A stretch of 43,364 bases of DNA from Desulfarculus sp. Its GTDB lineage: Bacteria > Desulfobacterota > Desulfarculia > Desulfarculales > Desulfarculaceae. Below the pieces are notes generated by a model. It searched no databases. It was not told where the DNA came from and worked only from the letters and a program-made list of their open reading frames with translations. Each line of letters starts with the position of its first letter. Position 1 is the first letter of the stretch. Below are positions 7,229 to 14,942 of the stretch, one piece after another. The stretch covers positions 1-43,364 of the forward strand of contig JACRDC010000101.1 in the NCBI GenBank assembly GCA_016218705.1. Direction: 5' to 3'. Both the position numbers and the translations under genes were made by a program.

Positions 7229-8506
7229 TCACAGACGAAACTCTATCCGCTGCCCTTCCTTGAGGTCGAACTCCTCCTGGCCGCCCTCCACCTCGATGGT
7301 GTACTTGCCCGGCGGCAGGGCCATGCTGTTGCCCGTGGCGCTGACCTGGCCCACCTGGCGCCCCTGGGCGTCCTTGATGGCGTGGCCGTTGATCTTGGCC
7401 CCCTTCAGGCTCACCACCCCGGGGTTGAGCACCAGCTTCTGACCGGCCTCCAGCTTGATGGGCCAGGTGGCCTGGCCGAAGGTCACCTCGTAGTCGCCGG
7501 GCATCAGGGCCATGGAGGACTTGGTGTTGCTCACCTGGCCCATCTCCTGGCCGGTCTCGGGCTCCAGCACGCGGTTGCCCTGCAAGGCCGCGTGGTTGAC
7601 CGTGAGCACCCCCGGCTCCAGCACCGTGGTCTCGTCGGCCTTGATCTCCACGCCGGACCACAGGGCCTTGCCCACGCTCACGCTGTAGATGCCGGTGGGC
7701 AGCTTGACCGTGTCCTGGACGTGGCTTAGGTCGGCCACCTTCTGGCCGGTCTCGGAGTTGGTCACCTGGTGGCCCATCAGGTCGGCGCCCTTGACCTTGA
7801 GGTGGCCGAAGCCCTTCTTCTTGAGTTGGCGCACCTCGCCGGTCTCCACGGCGCTCATCAGGGTCTTGGCCAACTCCTCGGCGCTGCCGGCGGGGAAGTA
7901 TTTGCCCCCGGCGGCGCGGGCGATGCACTCCAACTGGGCCTTGGTGGCCGCGTCCACGCCCAGGCCCACGGTGTGTATCACCACCTTGTCCACCTCGTGC
8001 AGGGCCTTGGCCGTGGCGCAGGGGTCGCCGGGGCAGGTCTCCTTGCCGTCGCTGACCAGGATGATGACCTTCTCGGCCTGGCCGCCGGCGGGGAAGTCCT
8101 TGGCCGCCAGGCCCAGCACGTAGGTGATGGGCGTGTAGCCCTGGGCGGGCAGGGCCTTGGCCTTGTTGACGATCTGGGCGCCGTTCTGGGCCGCCGGCGC
8201 GAAGCCCTCCAACAACTGGGTGTCCTGGCAGTCGCGCTTGGCCGTGGGCGATTGGTGGCCGTAGGCCCTGAAGGCCAGCATGGTCTCGGCCGGCAGCTTG
8301 GGCACCATGACCTCCACGGCCTGCTTGGCCGCCGCGATGCGGGTCTCGCCCGAGGGCAGGCGGCCCTTCATGCTGCCCGAGCAGTCCAGGACCACCTCCA
8401 CCATCTTGGTTTTGGCGGCGGCCCGGGCCTCCAGGGGCGCCATGGCCAAGAAGACCGTCAGCGCCAAGGCCAGGACCGTGCCCATCATCACGCGCCGCGT
8501 ATGCAT
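7229..8506 (-). CDS. Secreted vWA-domain protein with three C-terminal repeats
   Basis: 425 residues from ATG 8506 (GGAG eight bases upstream). A signal peptide (residues 1-29, VLALALTVFLAMAPLEARA) leads to a von Willebrand A domain with a MIDAS start (VVLDCSGSM) and ILVSDGKETC. It resembles Ca/Mg-binding vWA proteins of the periplasm. From about residue 235 to the end there are three tandem modules of about 63 residues, each built as a beta strand with a G-H/N-x turn, then TGQ or GRQ, then a LPPG(K/I/D)Y hairpin, as in PEGA-like domains. It probably works in protein-protein contact at the envelope. Ligand unknown; no operon partner. Confidence 0.85.
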   Translation of the reverse strand: MHTRRVMMGTVLALALTVFLAMAPLEARAAAKTKMVEVVLDCSGSMKGRLPSGETRIAAAKQAVEVMVPKLPAETMLAFRAYGHQSPTAKRDCQDTQLLEGFAPAAQNGAQIVNKAKALPAQGYTPITYVLGLAAKDFPAGGQAEKVIILVSDGKETCPGDPCATAKALHEVDKVVIHTVGLGVDAATKAQLECIARAAGGKYFPAGSAEELAKTLMSAVETGEVRQLKKKGFGHLKVKGADLMGHQVTNSETGQKVADLSHVQDTVKLPTGIYSVSVGKALWSGVEIKADETTVLEPGVLTVNHAALQGNRVLEPETGQEMGQVSNTKSSMALMPGDYEVTFGQATWPIKLEAGQKLVLNPGVVSLKGAKINGHAIKDAQGRQVGQVSATGNSMALPPGKYTIEVEGGQEEFDLKEGQRIEFRL

Positions 8507-8688
8507 GCTCTTCACTCCAGTGTGGCGTTGAGGCTCAGCCCCCCGAAATTCACAGGTTCCCATCAATTTAGTACAAGCCCCGGGGCAGGCACAAGCGCCG
8601 CCATTTGCCCAGGGCGCCGAGAGCGGGGTTGTGGCAAAATTAAGGCAGGCCGCCAGCCCGCCGGCGGCCATCACCTTGGGGAGCCGCC

Positions 8689-9483
8689 ATGCTGGATGCC
8701 AACGCCGCCCTGATCCGCCTGTTGACCTTCGGGGGTGGGCTGGTTTTCTTCCTGGTCATGGAGATATCGGCCCCCTACCGGCTGGCCACGGTCTCCAAGC
8801 TCCGGCGCTGGGCGGTGAACCTGGGGCTCACGGCCCTCAACACGCTGTTGCTGGCGGCGCTGTTTGGCACCGCCAAGCTGGCCCTGGCCCAGCATGTCAC
8901 CCAAAACAAGTTGGGCCTGCTAAACGTCCACCCGCTGCCCTATGGCCTCAAGCTGCTCATCGCCGTGGCCTTCCTGGACTTCATGCTCTACGTCTGGCAC
9001 CTCTTGAACCACGAGGTGCCGCTTTTGTGGCGCTTCCACCGCGTGCACCACAGCGACTTGAACATGGACGTCTCCACGGCCACCCGCTTCCACATCGGCG
9101 AGCTTTTCATCTCGGCCCTGATAACCCTGGGCCTGATCTACCTCATCGGCGCCGACCCCTTGAGCGTTATCGTCTTCGAGGCCAGCCTGGGGCTCTGCGC
9201 CCAGTTCCAGCACAGTAGCCTCAAGGCGCCGGCCTGGCTGGAGGGCCTGTGGTGGATCCTTTTCGTGCCTCCATCCATGCACCGCATCCACCATTCGGTG
9301 AAGATCAAGGAACGCAACAGCAACTACGGCACCATCTTTTCGCTGTGGGACCGCGCCCTGGGCACCCTGCTGACCCAAGTGGACCAGGCCGGCATCAGGA
9401 TCGGCGTGGGCGGCCACTTCGACGCCGGCAAGCTGGGCCTGGGGCGGCTGTTGGTCATGCCCTTCACTCGCTACGTGCGCTGA
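8689..9483 (+). CDS. Sterol desaturase / fatty acid hydroxylase family membrane protein
   Basis: 264 residues. Hydrophobic segments near residues 10-30, 45-65, 85-105 and 145-160 fit an integral membrane enzyme. The histidine boxes of the di-iron family are present: HLLNH (104-108), HRVHH (117-121), a lone His in FQHSS, and HRIHH (198-202). Members hydroxylate or desaturate lipids with O2 and a reductant. In a presumably anaerobic host the role is open: oxygen-dependent lipid editing during oxic exposure, or another alkyl-oxygen reaction. The downstream rhodanese-ferritin gene is 48 bases away on the same strand. Confidence 0.87.
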   Translation: MLDANAALIRLLTFGGGLVFFLVMEISAPYRLATVSKLRRWAVNLGLTALNTLLLAALFGTAKLALAQHVTQNKLGLLNVHPLPYGLKLLIAVAFLDFMLYVWHLLNHEVPLLWRFHRVHHSDLNMDVSTATRFHIGELFISALITLGLIYLIGADPLSVIVFEASLGLCAQFQHSSLKAPAWLEGLWWILFVPPSMHRIHHSVKIKERNSNYGTIFSLWDRALGTLLTQVDQAGIRIGVGGHFDAGKLGLGRLLVMPFTRYVR

Positions 9484-9531
9484 GACGCAACCAGCGCCAG
9501 TTGTCCACAAGCTAATGAGGAGAACGCCTTC

Positions 9532-10374
9532 ATGATGCTCAAGGCCCTGTTCAGCGCCTCCCGCGACCTGAGCCCCGACCAGGTCCGCAAATTCATGGAG
9601 GCCCGCCGGCCCGATGAATACACCCTCTTGGACGTGCGCCAGCCCGCCGAGTACAAGCGCGGCCACATCCCCGGGGCCAGGCTCATCCCCCTGCCCGACC
9701 TTAGCGAGCGCCTCACGGAGCTGGACCCGAACAAGCCCACCATCGTCTATTGAGCCATGGGCGGGCGCAGCCGGGCGGCTGCGGAAATGCTCAAGCACCG
9801 GGGCTTTGAGGAGGTCTACTCCCTGGCCGGGGGCATCATGGCCTGGGACGGGCTCACGGCGCCCGGCACCGCCACCCAGGGCCTGGGGCTGGTCAGCGGC
9901 AAGGAGGACAAGGCCCGGCTGTTGGTCATCGCCCTGGGCCTGGAGGCCGGCCTGGGCCAGTTCTACCGCCAGGCCGGTGAGCGCTCCGGGAGCCAGCGAG
10001 CCCGCGATCTATGCCAGCGCCTGGCCATGGTGGAGCAGCGCCATTGCGACCAGGTCTACGGCCTGTACCTGTGGGAGAGGCCCGACGGCCCCGGCCAGGA
10101 GGAGCTTGTGGCCCAGTCCCACGACCTGGTGATGGAGGGCGGTGAAAAGGTGGAGCAGGCCTTGGAGAGGCTCTTGCCCCAGGGCTTCGGCGAGCGGGCC
10201 CTGTTGGAGGCGGCCATGGGCATCGAGGCCCAGGCCCTGGACCTGTACCTGCGCATGAGCCATAAGCTGGCCCAGGACCAGGCCCGCCAGGCCCTGCACG
10301 ACCTGGCCCAGGAGGAAAAGGCCCACCTCAAGGCCCTGGGGGCGCTCATGGAGCAGGTCAGCCAGGAGGGCTAG
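9532..10374 (+). CDS. Selenocysteine-containing rhodanese fused to a ferritin-like domain
   Basis: Read as 280 residues from ATG 9532 (GAGGAG upstream), with TGA 9751-9753 read as selenocysteine 74. Residues 1-110 are a rhodanese domain; the TGA sits exactly where the catalytic Cys belongs, in IVY-U-AMGGRS, matching the family loop C-x2-G-x-R-S. The frame continues perfectly after it (MLKHRGFEEVYSLAGGIMAW). Residues about 125-275 form a rubrerythrin/ferritin-like four-helix domain with candidate di-iron ligands Glu138, Glu168/His171, Glu232 and Glu262/His265. The likely role is persulfide or selenium/sulfur transfer coupled to redox or peroxide defence in the cytoplasm. Cys versions of such fusions occur in anaerobes. 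Naive annotation would split or truncate this gene. Confidence 0.85.
9766..9783 (+). promoter_or_regulatory. Bacterial SECIS-like hairpin after in-frame TGA
   Basis: Perfect 7-bp stem CGCAGCC/GGCTGCG with a GGGC loop, starting 12 bases after the TGA at 9751-9753. Bacterial SECIS elements sit directly downstream of the Sec codon, inside the coding region, with G at the start of a small apical loop recognised by SelB. Position and shape fit. Confidence 0.75.
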
Positions 10375-10380
10375 GGGACC

Positions 10381-10409
10381 GGGGCCGGCTGAAGCCGGCG
10401 GCCGGCCCC
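10381..10409. terminator. Hairpin between convergent genes
   Basis: GGGGCCGGC pairs with GCCGGCCCC across an 11-nt loop, between the rhodanese stop and the radical SAM stop. No T-tract, so activity as a terminator is uncertain. Confidence 0.4.
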
Positions 10410-10429
10410 CTGGCCACGCTCCCCGCTGA

Positions 10430-11449
10430 TCACCGGACCATGCGCAGCTTGGGGCACACTCGGCAGCCCGGCGGCGGGGAGCCCCGGCCCAGGCTGTCGC
10501 GGAAGGCCCGGTAGCCGCGCCCGCGCCAGATATCCTCCAGCGATTCCTGGTTGACGTCCCCGAAGCGTTCCTGCCGCCAGGGCCGCATGCCGCCCTCCTG
10601 CCAGGCCAGGGGCCGGGACGTGGATAGGTTGTGGAAGACGCAAGGCATGACCTGCCCCGCCGCGCTGACCACCATGGCCTTGTCCACGTTCTCCGTGCAG
10701 GGTCCCGGCCTCCCCCCCGGCGGGTGGGCCAATTGGTGGTGCCAGGCCAGGCCGGCCTGGGCCGCCTCCTGGGCCGCCGCGTCCAGCATGGCTTCCACCC
10801 TCTGGAACTCGGCCTGGTCCTGGGGCCAGAGGGCCTCGGCGGCCAGTTCGGGGCTGGTGACCAGGTCCAGGGTGCTCACCACCACCGCCGTCACCCCCCG
10901 GTCCTTGAGCAGCCCCGGCAGGCGCGCTACGTCGTCCAGGCGGGAGCGCAGGGCCAGGTAGGCCACGTGGACGGTTGGAAGCTCGCTGCCGGCCCGGGCC
11001 TTGGCCTGGGCTAGGTGCTCCATGGCCCCCAGTACCTGGGTCAGGCTGGTCCCCCGGCGAATCTGGTCATTGCGCTGGTCCACGCCAGCCAGGGACAAGC
11101 CCACCACCTCCAGGCCTTCGGCCACCATGCGCCGGGCCGTCTCGGCGTCCAGCAAGGTGGCGTTGGTGGTGGTCCCCACCCGGCAGCCCTGGCCCCGGGC
11201 CAGGCGGAGCATGCTCCAGAAGTCGGGGTTGAGCAGGGGCTCGCCCCAGCCCTGCAGGTGGACCAGGCGGGCGCGCCTCAGGGAAGGCAGCAAGCGGCGG
11301 AAGGTGTCCAAGTCCATCAGCCGGCCCTGCCAGTCTGGGGCCAGGGTGGCGTGGGGGCAGTAGAGGCAGCGGGCGTTGCAGCGGGAGCTGACCTCCACCT
11401 GCACCCAGTCCCAGGGCCGCCCCCAGCCGCGCGGAAGCCATGCAAGCAT
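10430..11449 (-). CDS. Radical SAM protein with C-terminal SPASM-like cluster region
   Basis: 339 residues. The radical SAM motif is Cys24-x3-Cys28-x2-Cys31 (SSRCNARCLYC), followed by HLQGWGEPLLNPDF, the GGE-like SAM-binding region. The C-terminus has further Cys (PGPCTEN, VMPCVFHN, PPPGCRVCP) arranged like a SPASM auxiliary iron-sulfur domain. Such enzymes act on peptides or small molecules by 5'-deoxyadenosyl radical chemistry. No precursor peptide gene is visible next to it, so the substrate is unknown. It stands alone, downstream of the YeiH-type transporter on the same strand but separated from it by a terminator. Confidence 0.87.
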   Translation of the reverse strand: MLAWLPRGWGRPWDWVQVEVSSRCNARCLYCPHATLAPDWQGRLMDLDTFRRLLPSLRRARLVHLQGWGEPLLNPDFWSMLRLARGQGCRVGTTTNATLLDAETARRMVAEGLEVVGLSLAGVDQRNDQIRRGTSLTQVLGAMEHLAQAKARAGSELPTVHVAYLALRSRLDDVARLPGLLKDRGVTAVVVSTLDLVTSPELAAEALWPQDQAEFQRVEAMLDAAAQEAAQAGLAWHHQLAHPPGGRPGPCTENVDKAMVVSAAGQVMPCVFHNLSTSRPLAWQEGGMRPWRQERFGDVNQESLEDIWRGRGYRAFRDSLGRGSPPPGCRVCPKLRMVR

Positions 11450-11460
11450 GCCGCGTCCTT

Positions 11461-11498
11461 AAATAATAGCCCCCGCCGCCAGGCGGGCAGCGGGGGCT
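11461..11498 (-). terminator. Terminator of the YeiH-family gene
   Basis: On the minus strand AGCCCCCGC pairs with GCGGGGGCT (9 bp), with a smaller inner stem, followed by ATTATTT. It starts 15 bases after the stop. Confidence 0.7.
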
Positions 11499-11512
11499 GG
11501 TGAATGCCGTCC

Positions 11513-13057
11513 CTACATCTTGGGCGGGGGGAACAAGACGCCGCCGAAGATCAGGTAGGCCAGGATTAGGGTCCAGATGATGTTGACACTCTGGGCGATC
11601 ACGAAGGCCACGGCGGGCCGGCCGCCGCCCATCTTGGCCAGGTCGCCGAAGTGGGTCTCCAGGCCGATGCAGGTGAAGGCCAGGGCGAACCACCAGGTGC
11701 GCAGCCCCCCCAGGGGTCCCTTGACCACCTTGATGGTGTCGGGCGAGAGCAGGAAGGAGAAGACCAGGGAGGAGATCATGAAGCCCAGCACGAACTTGGG
11801 GAAGCGGTTCCATATCTCGATGGCCCCGGGCCGCTCGCTCTCGGGCAGGTCGCGGCACTCCTTGTAGGTCCACCAGATGGCCAGGAAGAAGGCCGCGAAG
11901 CCGATGAAGACGTTTTGGCTCATCTTGACGATGACGCCGGTCTTCATGGCGGTTTCGCTTATGAGCGCCCCGGCGGCCACCACCGAGCCGCTGGTGTCCA
12001 GGGTGCCGCCCAGCCAGGCCCCGGCCACCACGTCGGGCATGCCCACCCACTTGGCGATGGCCGGCTGCAAGACCAGCATGGGGATGGCGCAGATCAAGGT
12101 GATGGAGGTGACGTAGCTCATCTTCTTGGGGTCGGCCTTGATGGCCCCGGCGGTGGCGATGGCCGCCGAGACGCCGCAGATGGACACCGCGCTGCTTAGC
12201 AGGGCCGAGAAGTCCTGGTCAATGCCCATCTTTTTATGCGAAAGCCAGTAGCAGAAGTACCAGATGACCGCGATGACCAGGGCGGCTTGGACGATGCCGT
12301 AGATGCCGGCCTGCACGATCTCGCCGAAGAGGATGCCCGTGCCCAGGATGACCAGGCCGGTCTTGATGTAGAACTCGGTCTGCACCGCCGGCTTGAGCCA
12401 CTCGGGCAGGCCCACGACGTTGGAGACGACGAGCCCCAGGGCCAGGCACCACAGAACGTATTCCAGGCCCAGCTCGTTGATCGAGAAGTTGCCGGCGATG
12501 AACTGGGAGACCCAGGCGATGATGAAGACCACCGGGAACCCCACGATGAACTGGCCCGCGCTTTGGCCCAGCAGCACCAGGCCCACCAGGGCCAGGGCGC
12601 CGAAGCCGATGAGCAGATAAAGCGACCACAGCAGGTTTTCGGCGGCGAATATCTTCTCCAGGAGCGCCCCGGAGTTGGAGGAGAGCTTCTTGGTGATCTC
12701 TCCCACCGACTTCTTGAAGTCCTTGTCCTTGACCGGCTTGAGCGCCTCGTCCACCTTCTTGGCCGCGTCGCCCACGGCCTTGCGCTCACCCTTGGCCATG
12801 GCCTGCCGCAAGGCCCCCAGGGCCGTGGCCGCGCCGGCCTCGCCCTTTTGCTCCGAGAGTTTGGCCAGGGCCTCCACTACCGGGGTGTTCTCCTTGACTA
12901 GCCCGGCGAACTCGCCCTCGGTGGTCCACTTGAATTTGGGTGGCTTGACCGTCAGGCCGGCCAAGACCAGGGCAATGATCAGGAAGCCCAACCAGACGGC
13001 CAGCCAGTCCTCCGTCCGGTACAGAATGGATAACCCCTTGTTTTCACCGTTTGCCAT
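11513..13057 (-). CDS. YeiH-family putative sulfate/anion exporter, long form
   Basis: 514 residues from ATG 13057 with a strong GGGAGGTG site. One membrane helix (about 20-37) is followed by a charged Lys/Glu/Ala-rich region (about 45-135, e.g. KKVDEALKPVKDKDFKKSV), then about ten membrane segments. Family features include the long hydrophobic core with GLVILGTGILFGEI, SICGVSAAIATAGAI and GAWLGGTLDTSGSVV. YeiH proteins (PF03601) are about 330-350 residues; the extra N-terminal helix and soluble segment make this an extended form. It could export sulfate or sulfonate-derived sulfite, but family members are poorly characterised. Single gene with its own promoter and terminator. Confidence 0.87.
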   Translation of the reverse strand: MANGENKGLSILYRTEDWLAVWLGFLIIALVLAGLTVKPPKFKWTTEGEFAGLVKENTPVVEALAKLSEQKGEAGAATALGALRQAMAKGERKAVGDAAKKVDEALKPVKDKDFKKSVGEITKKLSSNSGALLEKIFAAENLLWSLYLLIGFGALALVGLVLLGQSAGQFIVGFPVVFIIAWVSQFIAGNFSINELGLEYVLWCLALGLVVSNVVGLPEWLKPAVQTEFYIKTGLVILGTGILFGEIVQAGIYGIVQAALVIAVIWYFCYWLSHKKMGIDQDFSALLSSAVSICGVSAAIATAGAIKADPKKMSYVTSITLICAIPMLVLQPAIAKWVGMPDVVAGAWLGGTLDTSGSVVAAGALISETAMKTGVIVKMSQNVFIGFAAFFLAIWWTYKECRDLPESERPGAIEIWNRFPKFVLGFMISSLVFSFLLSPDTIKVVKGPLGGLRTWWFALAFTCIGLETHFGDLAKMGGGRPAVAFVIAQSVNIIWTLILAYLIFGGVLFPPPKM

Positions 13058-13295
13058 GACCGAGCACCTCCCTCTAGTGATGTCACCAAAGAAGCGGCTC
13101 TGGGCTGGGGTTGGTGGTGAAGGCCCAGGGGTTGGATTTCCCCACCAGGGTCGCGTACCGGAAAAACTTCCCCGCGCAACCTCCTTGTTTGAATCTGCAA
13201 CCATGCCCAATTCCAGGCCAACCGGGCTACTATCACTTGGCTTGCCTGGCCCGCCAGCGGCGCTTGCCTGGCGGGTTACCCCTATACGCAAAAAA

Positions 13296-13325
13296 ATATT
13301 AATCTACTTCTACCGCGCCGGTCAA
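13296..13325 (-). promoter_or_regulatory. Sigma-70-type promoter for the YeiH-family gene
   Basis: On the minus strand TTGACC (13320-13325), 18-base spacer, TAATAT (13296-13301). Transcription from about 13289 gives a leader of about 230 nt containing a stem CCCGCCAG/CTGGCGGG near its 5' end. The remaining 13326-13432, up to the mpl stop, is GC-rich with no gene seen. Confidence 0.6.
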
Positions 13326-13432
13326 CCGAGTTTGCGAGAATGTGAAAATGGCGAAAAGCAGGAGGGAAGCCGCCCGGGCGGGGGGCTCGGGGGCGGGGGC
13401 GCCAGCGCTGGCACCAGGGCGCCTTGGGGGAG

Positions 13433-14902
13433 CTAGGCCCCGCCCAGGCTGGCCAGGAGACGGGCGTGCAGGTTGTCGAAGCCGCCGTTGCTCATCACCA
13501 GGCAGAGGTCGCCGGGGCGCAGTTCCGTAAGCAGGGCCATGAGCAGGGTCTCGCTGTCCTCATAGGCCCGGGCTGGCACCCCGCGCGTTTCCAGGTCGGC
13601 GGCCAGGCGGGCCGAGGAGAAGCGCTCGTCAGGGGGCAAGTCTTGCACGCCCGGAGGCTCGCGCAGGAAGACCAGGTCGGCGCGGTCAAAGGCCAAGGCA
13701 TACTCGGCCTGAAAGAAGGCGCGCTTGCTGGTGTTGGTGCGCGGCTCGAAGACCGCCACCAGCCGCCCCTGCCCGGGGCGCCAGCCCGGCAGGCCGAAGA
13801 GCCGCACGGCGGCCACGGTCTCCTTGACCGCCGTGGGGTGGTGGGCGAAGTCGTCCACCACCACCACGCCGCCGGCCTCTCCGCGTACCTCCTGGCGGCG
13901 GCGCACTCCGCCGAAGCCGGCCTGGAGCGCGGCTGCCCGCGAGGGCTCCAGCCCGGCCGCCACCAGGGCGGCGCAGGCCGCCGTGGTGTTGAGCGCGTTG
14001 TGCTCGCCTGCCAGGGGCGAGAAGAAATCCAGATCCAGGCCGGTTGGCGTGCGCACCAGCAGTTGGGCGCCTCCCTTTGTGGCTGGCCGCGCCGAAACCA
14101 GGCGCCAGGCGCAGTCCTGGCCCTGGCCGTAGGTCAGCACCGGGCAGGGGGCACCGGCCACCCGGGCCAGCACCTCGGGGCTGTCGCCCCAGGCCAGGAT
14201 GACCCCATCGGGTGGCAGGGCGCCCACCAGGAGGTCAAAGGCCCGGCGCACGGCCTGCATGTCGGCGTAGATGTCGGCGTGGTCGAACTCGCAACTGGTC
14301 AGAATGGCGATGCGGGGCCGATAGTGCACGAACTTGGGCCGCTTGTCGAAGAAGGCCGTGTCGTACTCGTCGCCCTCCACCACGAAATGGGGGCCAGCGC
14401 CGTCGGCGAAGTTCTGGCCGCCCTCCAGCATGATGCCGCCCACCAGGAAGCCGGGGTCCAGGCCGCCGCGCATCAGCGCGCTGGCGGCGATGGCCGTGGT
14501 GGTGGTCTTGCCGTGGGTGCCGGCCACCACGATGCTCACGCGCTCTCTTATGAAAAAGCGGGCCAGGGCTTGGGGCAGCGAGAGATAGGGGATGCCGGCC
14601 TGGGCCAGGGCGATCGCCTCGGTGTTGTCGCGGCGGATGACGTTGCCCACGATGACCAGATCGGGACGGGGCTGAAGGTTCTGGGCGGCGTAGCCTTGCG
14701 CCACGGGGATGCTTAAGCCCTCCAGGAAGGTTGACATGGGCGGGTACAGAGGTTGGTCAGAACCACGCACCATCAGGCCCCGCCTTTTTAATGCGCCAGC
14801 CAGCGCCCCCATGGCCACGCCGCCGATGCCCATGAGGTGGACGGAGGAGATATGCTCGGGCGCGGTGTTGAAGGCGGGGTCCAGGGATGGCTGCTGGGTC
14901 AT
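13433..14902 (-). CDS. mpl: UDP-N-acetylmuramate:L-alanyl-gamma-D-glutamyl-meso-DAP ligase
   Basis: 489 residues from ATG 14902. Mur-ligase architecture: N-terminal Rossmann domain (HLMGIGGVAMGALAG), ATP P-loop GTHGKTTT, VEGDEYDTAFFDKRPKF, which is characteristic of Mpl rather than MurC, and FEPRTNTSKR near the C-terminus. Mpl joins recycled murein tripeptide to UDP-MurNAc. It is the last gene of the minus-strand cluster, which also carries an LD-carboxypeptidase and a serine hydrolase, so a wall-recycling role fits. Length is near the usual 450-490. MurC was considered, but the tripeptide-ligase-type motifs and context favour Mpl. Confidence 0.9.
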   Translation of the reverse strand: MTQQPSLDPAFNTAPEHISSVHLMGIGGVAMGALAGALKRRGLMVRGSDQPLYPPMSTFLEGLSIPVAQGYAAQNLQPRPDLVIVGNVIRRDNTEAIALAQAGIPYLSLPQALARFFIRERVSIVVAGTHGKTTTTAIAASALMRGGLDPGFLVGGIMLEGGQNFADGAGPHFVVEGDEYDTAFFDKRPKFVHYRPRIAILTSCEFDHADIYADMQAVRRAFDLLVGALPPDGVILAWGDSPEVLARVAGAPCPVLTYGQGQDCAWRLVSARPATKGGAQLLVRTPTGLDLDFFSPLAGEHNALNTTAACAALVAAGLEPSRAAALQAGFGGVRRRQEVRGEAGGVVVVDDFAHHPTAVKETVAAVRLFGLPGWRPGQGRLVAVFEPRTNTSKRAFFQAEYALAFDRADLVFLREPPGVQDLPPDERFSSARLAADLETRGVPARAYEDSETLLMALLTELRPGDLCLVMSNGGFDNLHARLLASLGGA

Positions 14903-14942
14903 GGCGTCACCGGATGATGTAATGAGGTCATGGCGGTCATCG

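Noticed and set aside
6519-7928. 469-codon minus frame across tRNA-His and the small acidic gene
   Set aside because: It runs through a tRNA, a terminator and the vWA gene in another frame; the product is Arg/Gly-rich shadow sequence.
9751-9753. Nonsense mutation making the rhodanese gene a pseudogene
   Set aside because: The stop is exactly at the catalytic Cys codon, the downstream frame and motifs are intact, and a SECIS-like hairpin follows, so selenocysteine is a better reading.
13433-14902. MurC instead of Mpl
   Set aside because: The VEGDEYDTAFFDKRPKF and FEPRTNTSKR segments and the neighbouring LD-carboxypeptidase point to the tripeptide ligase.
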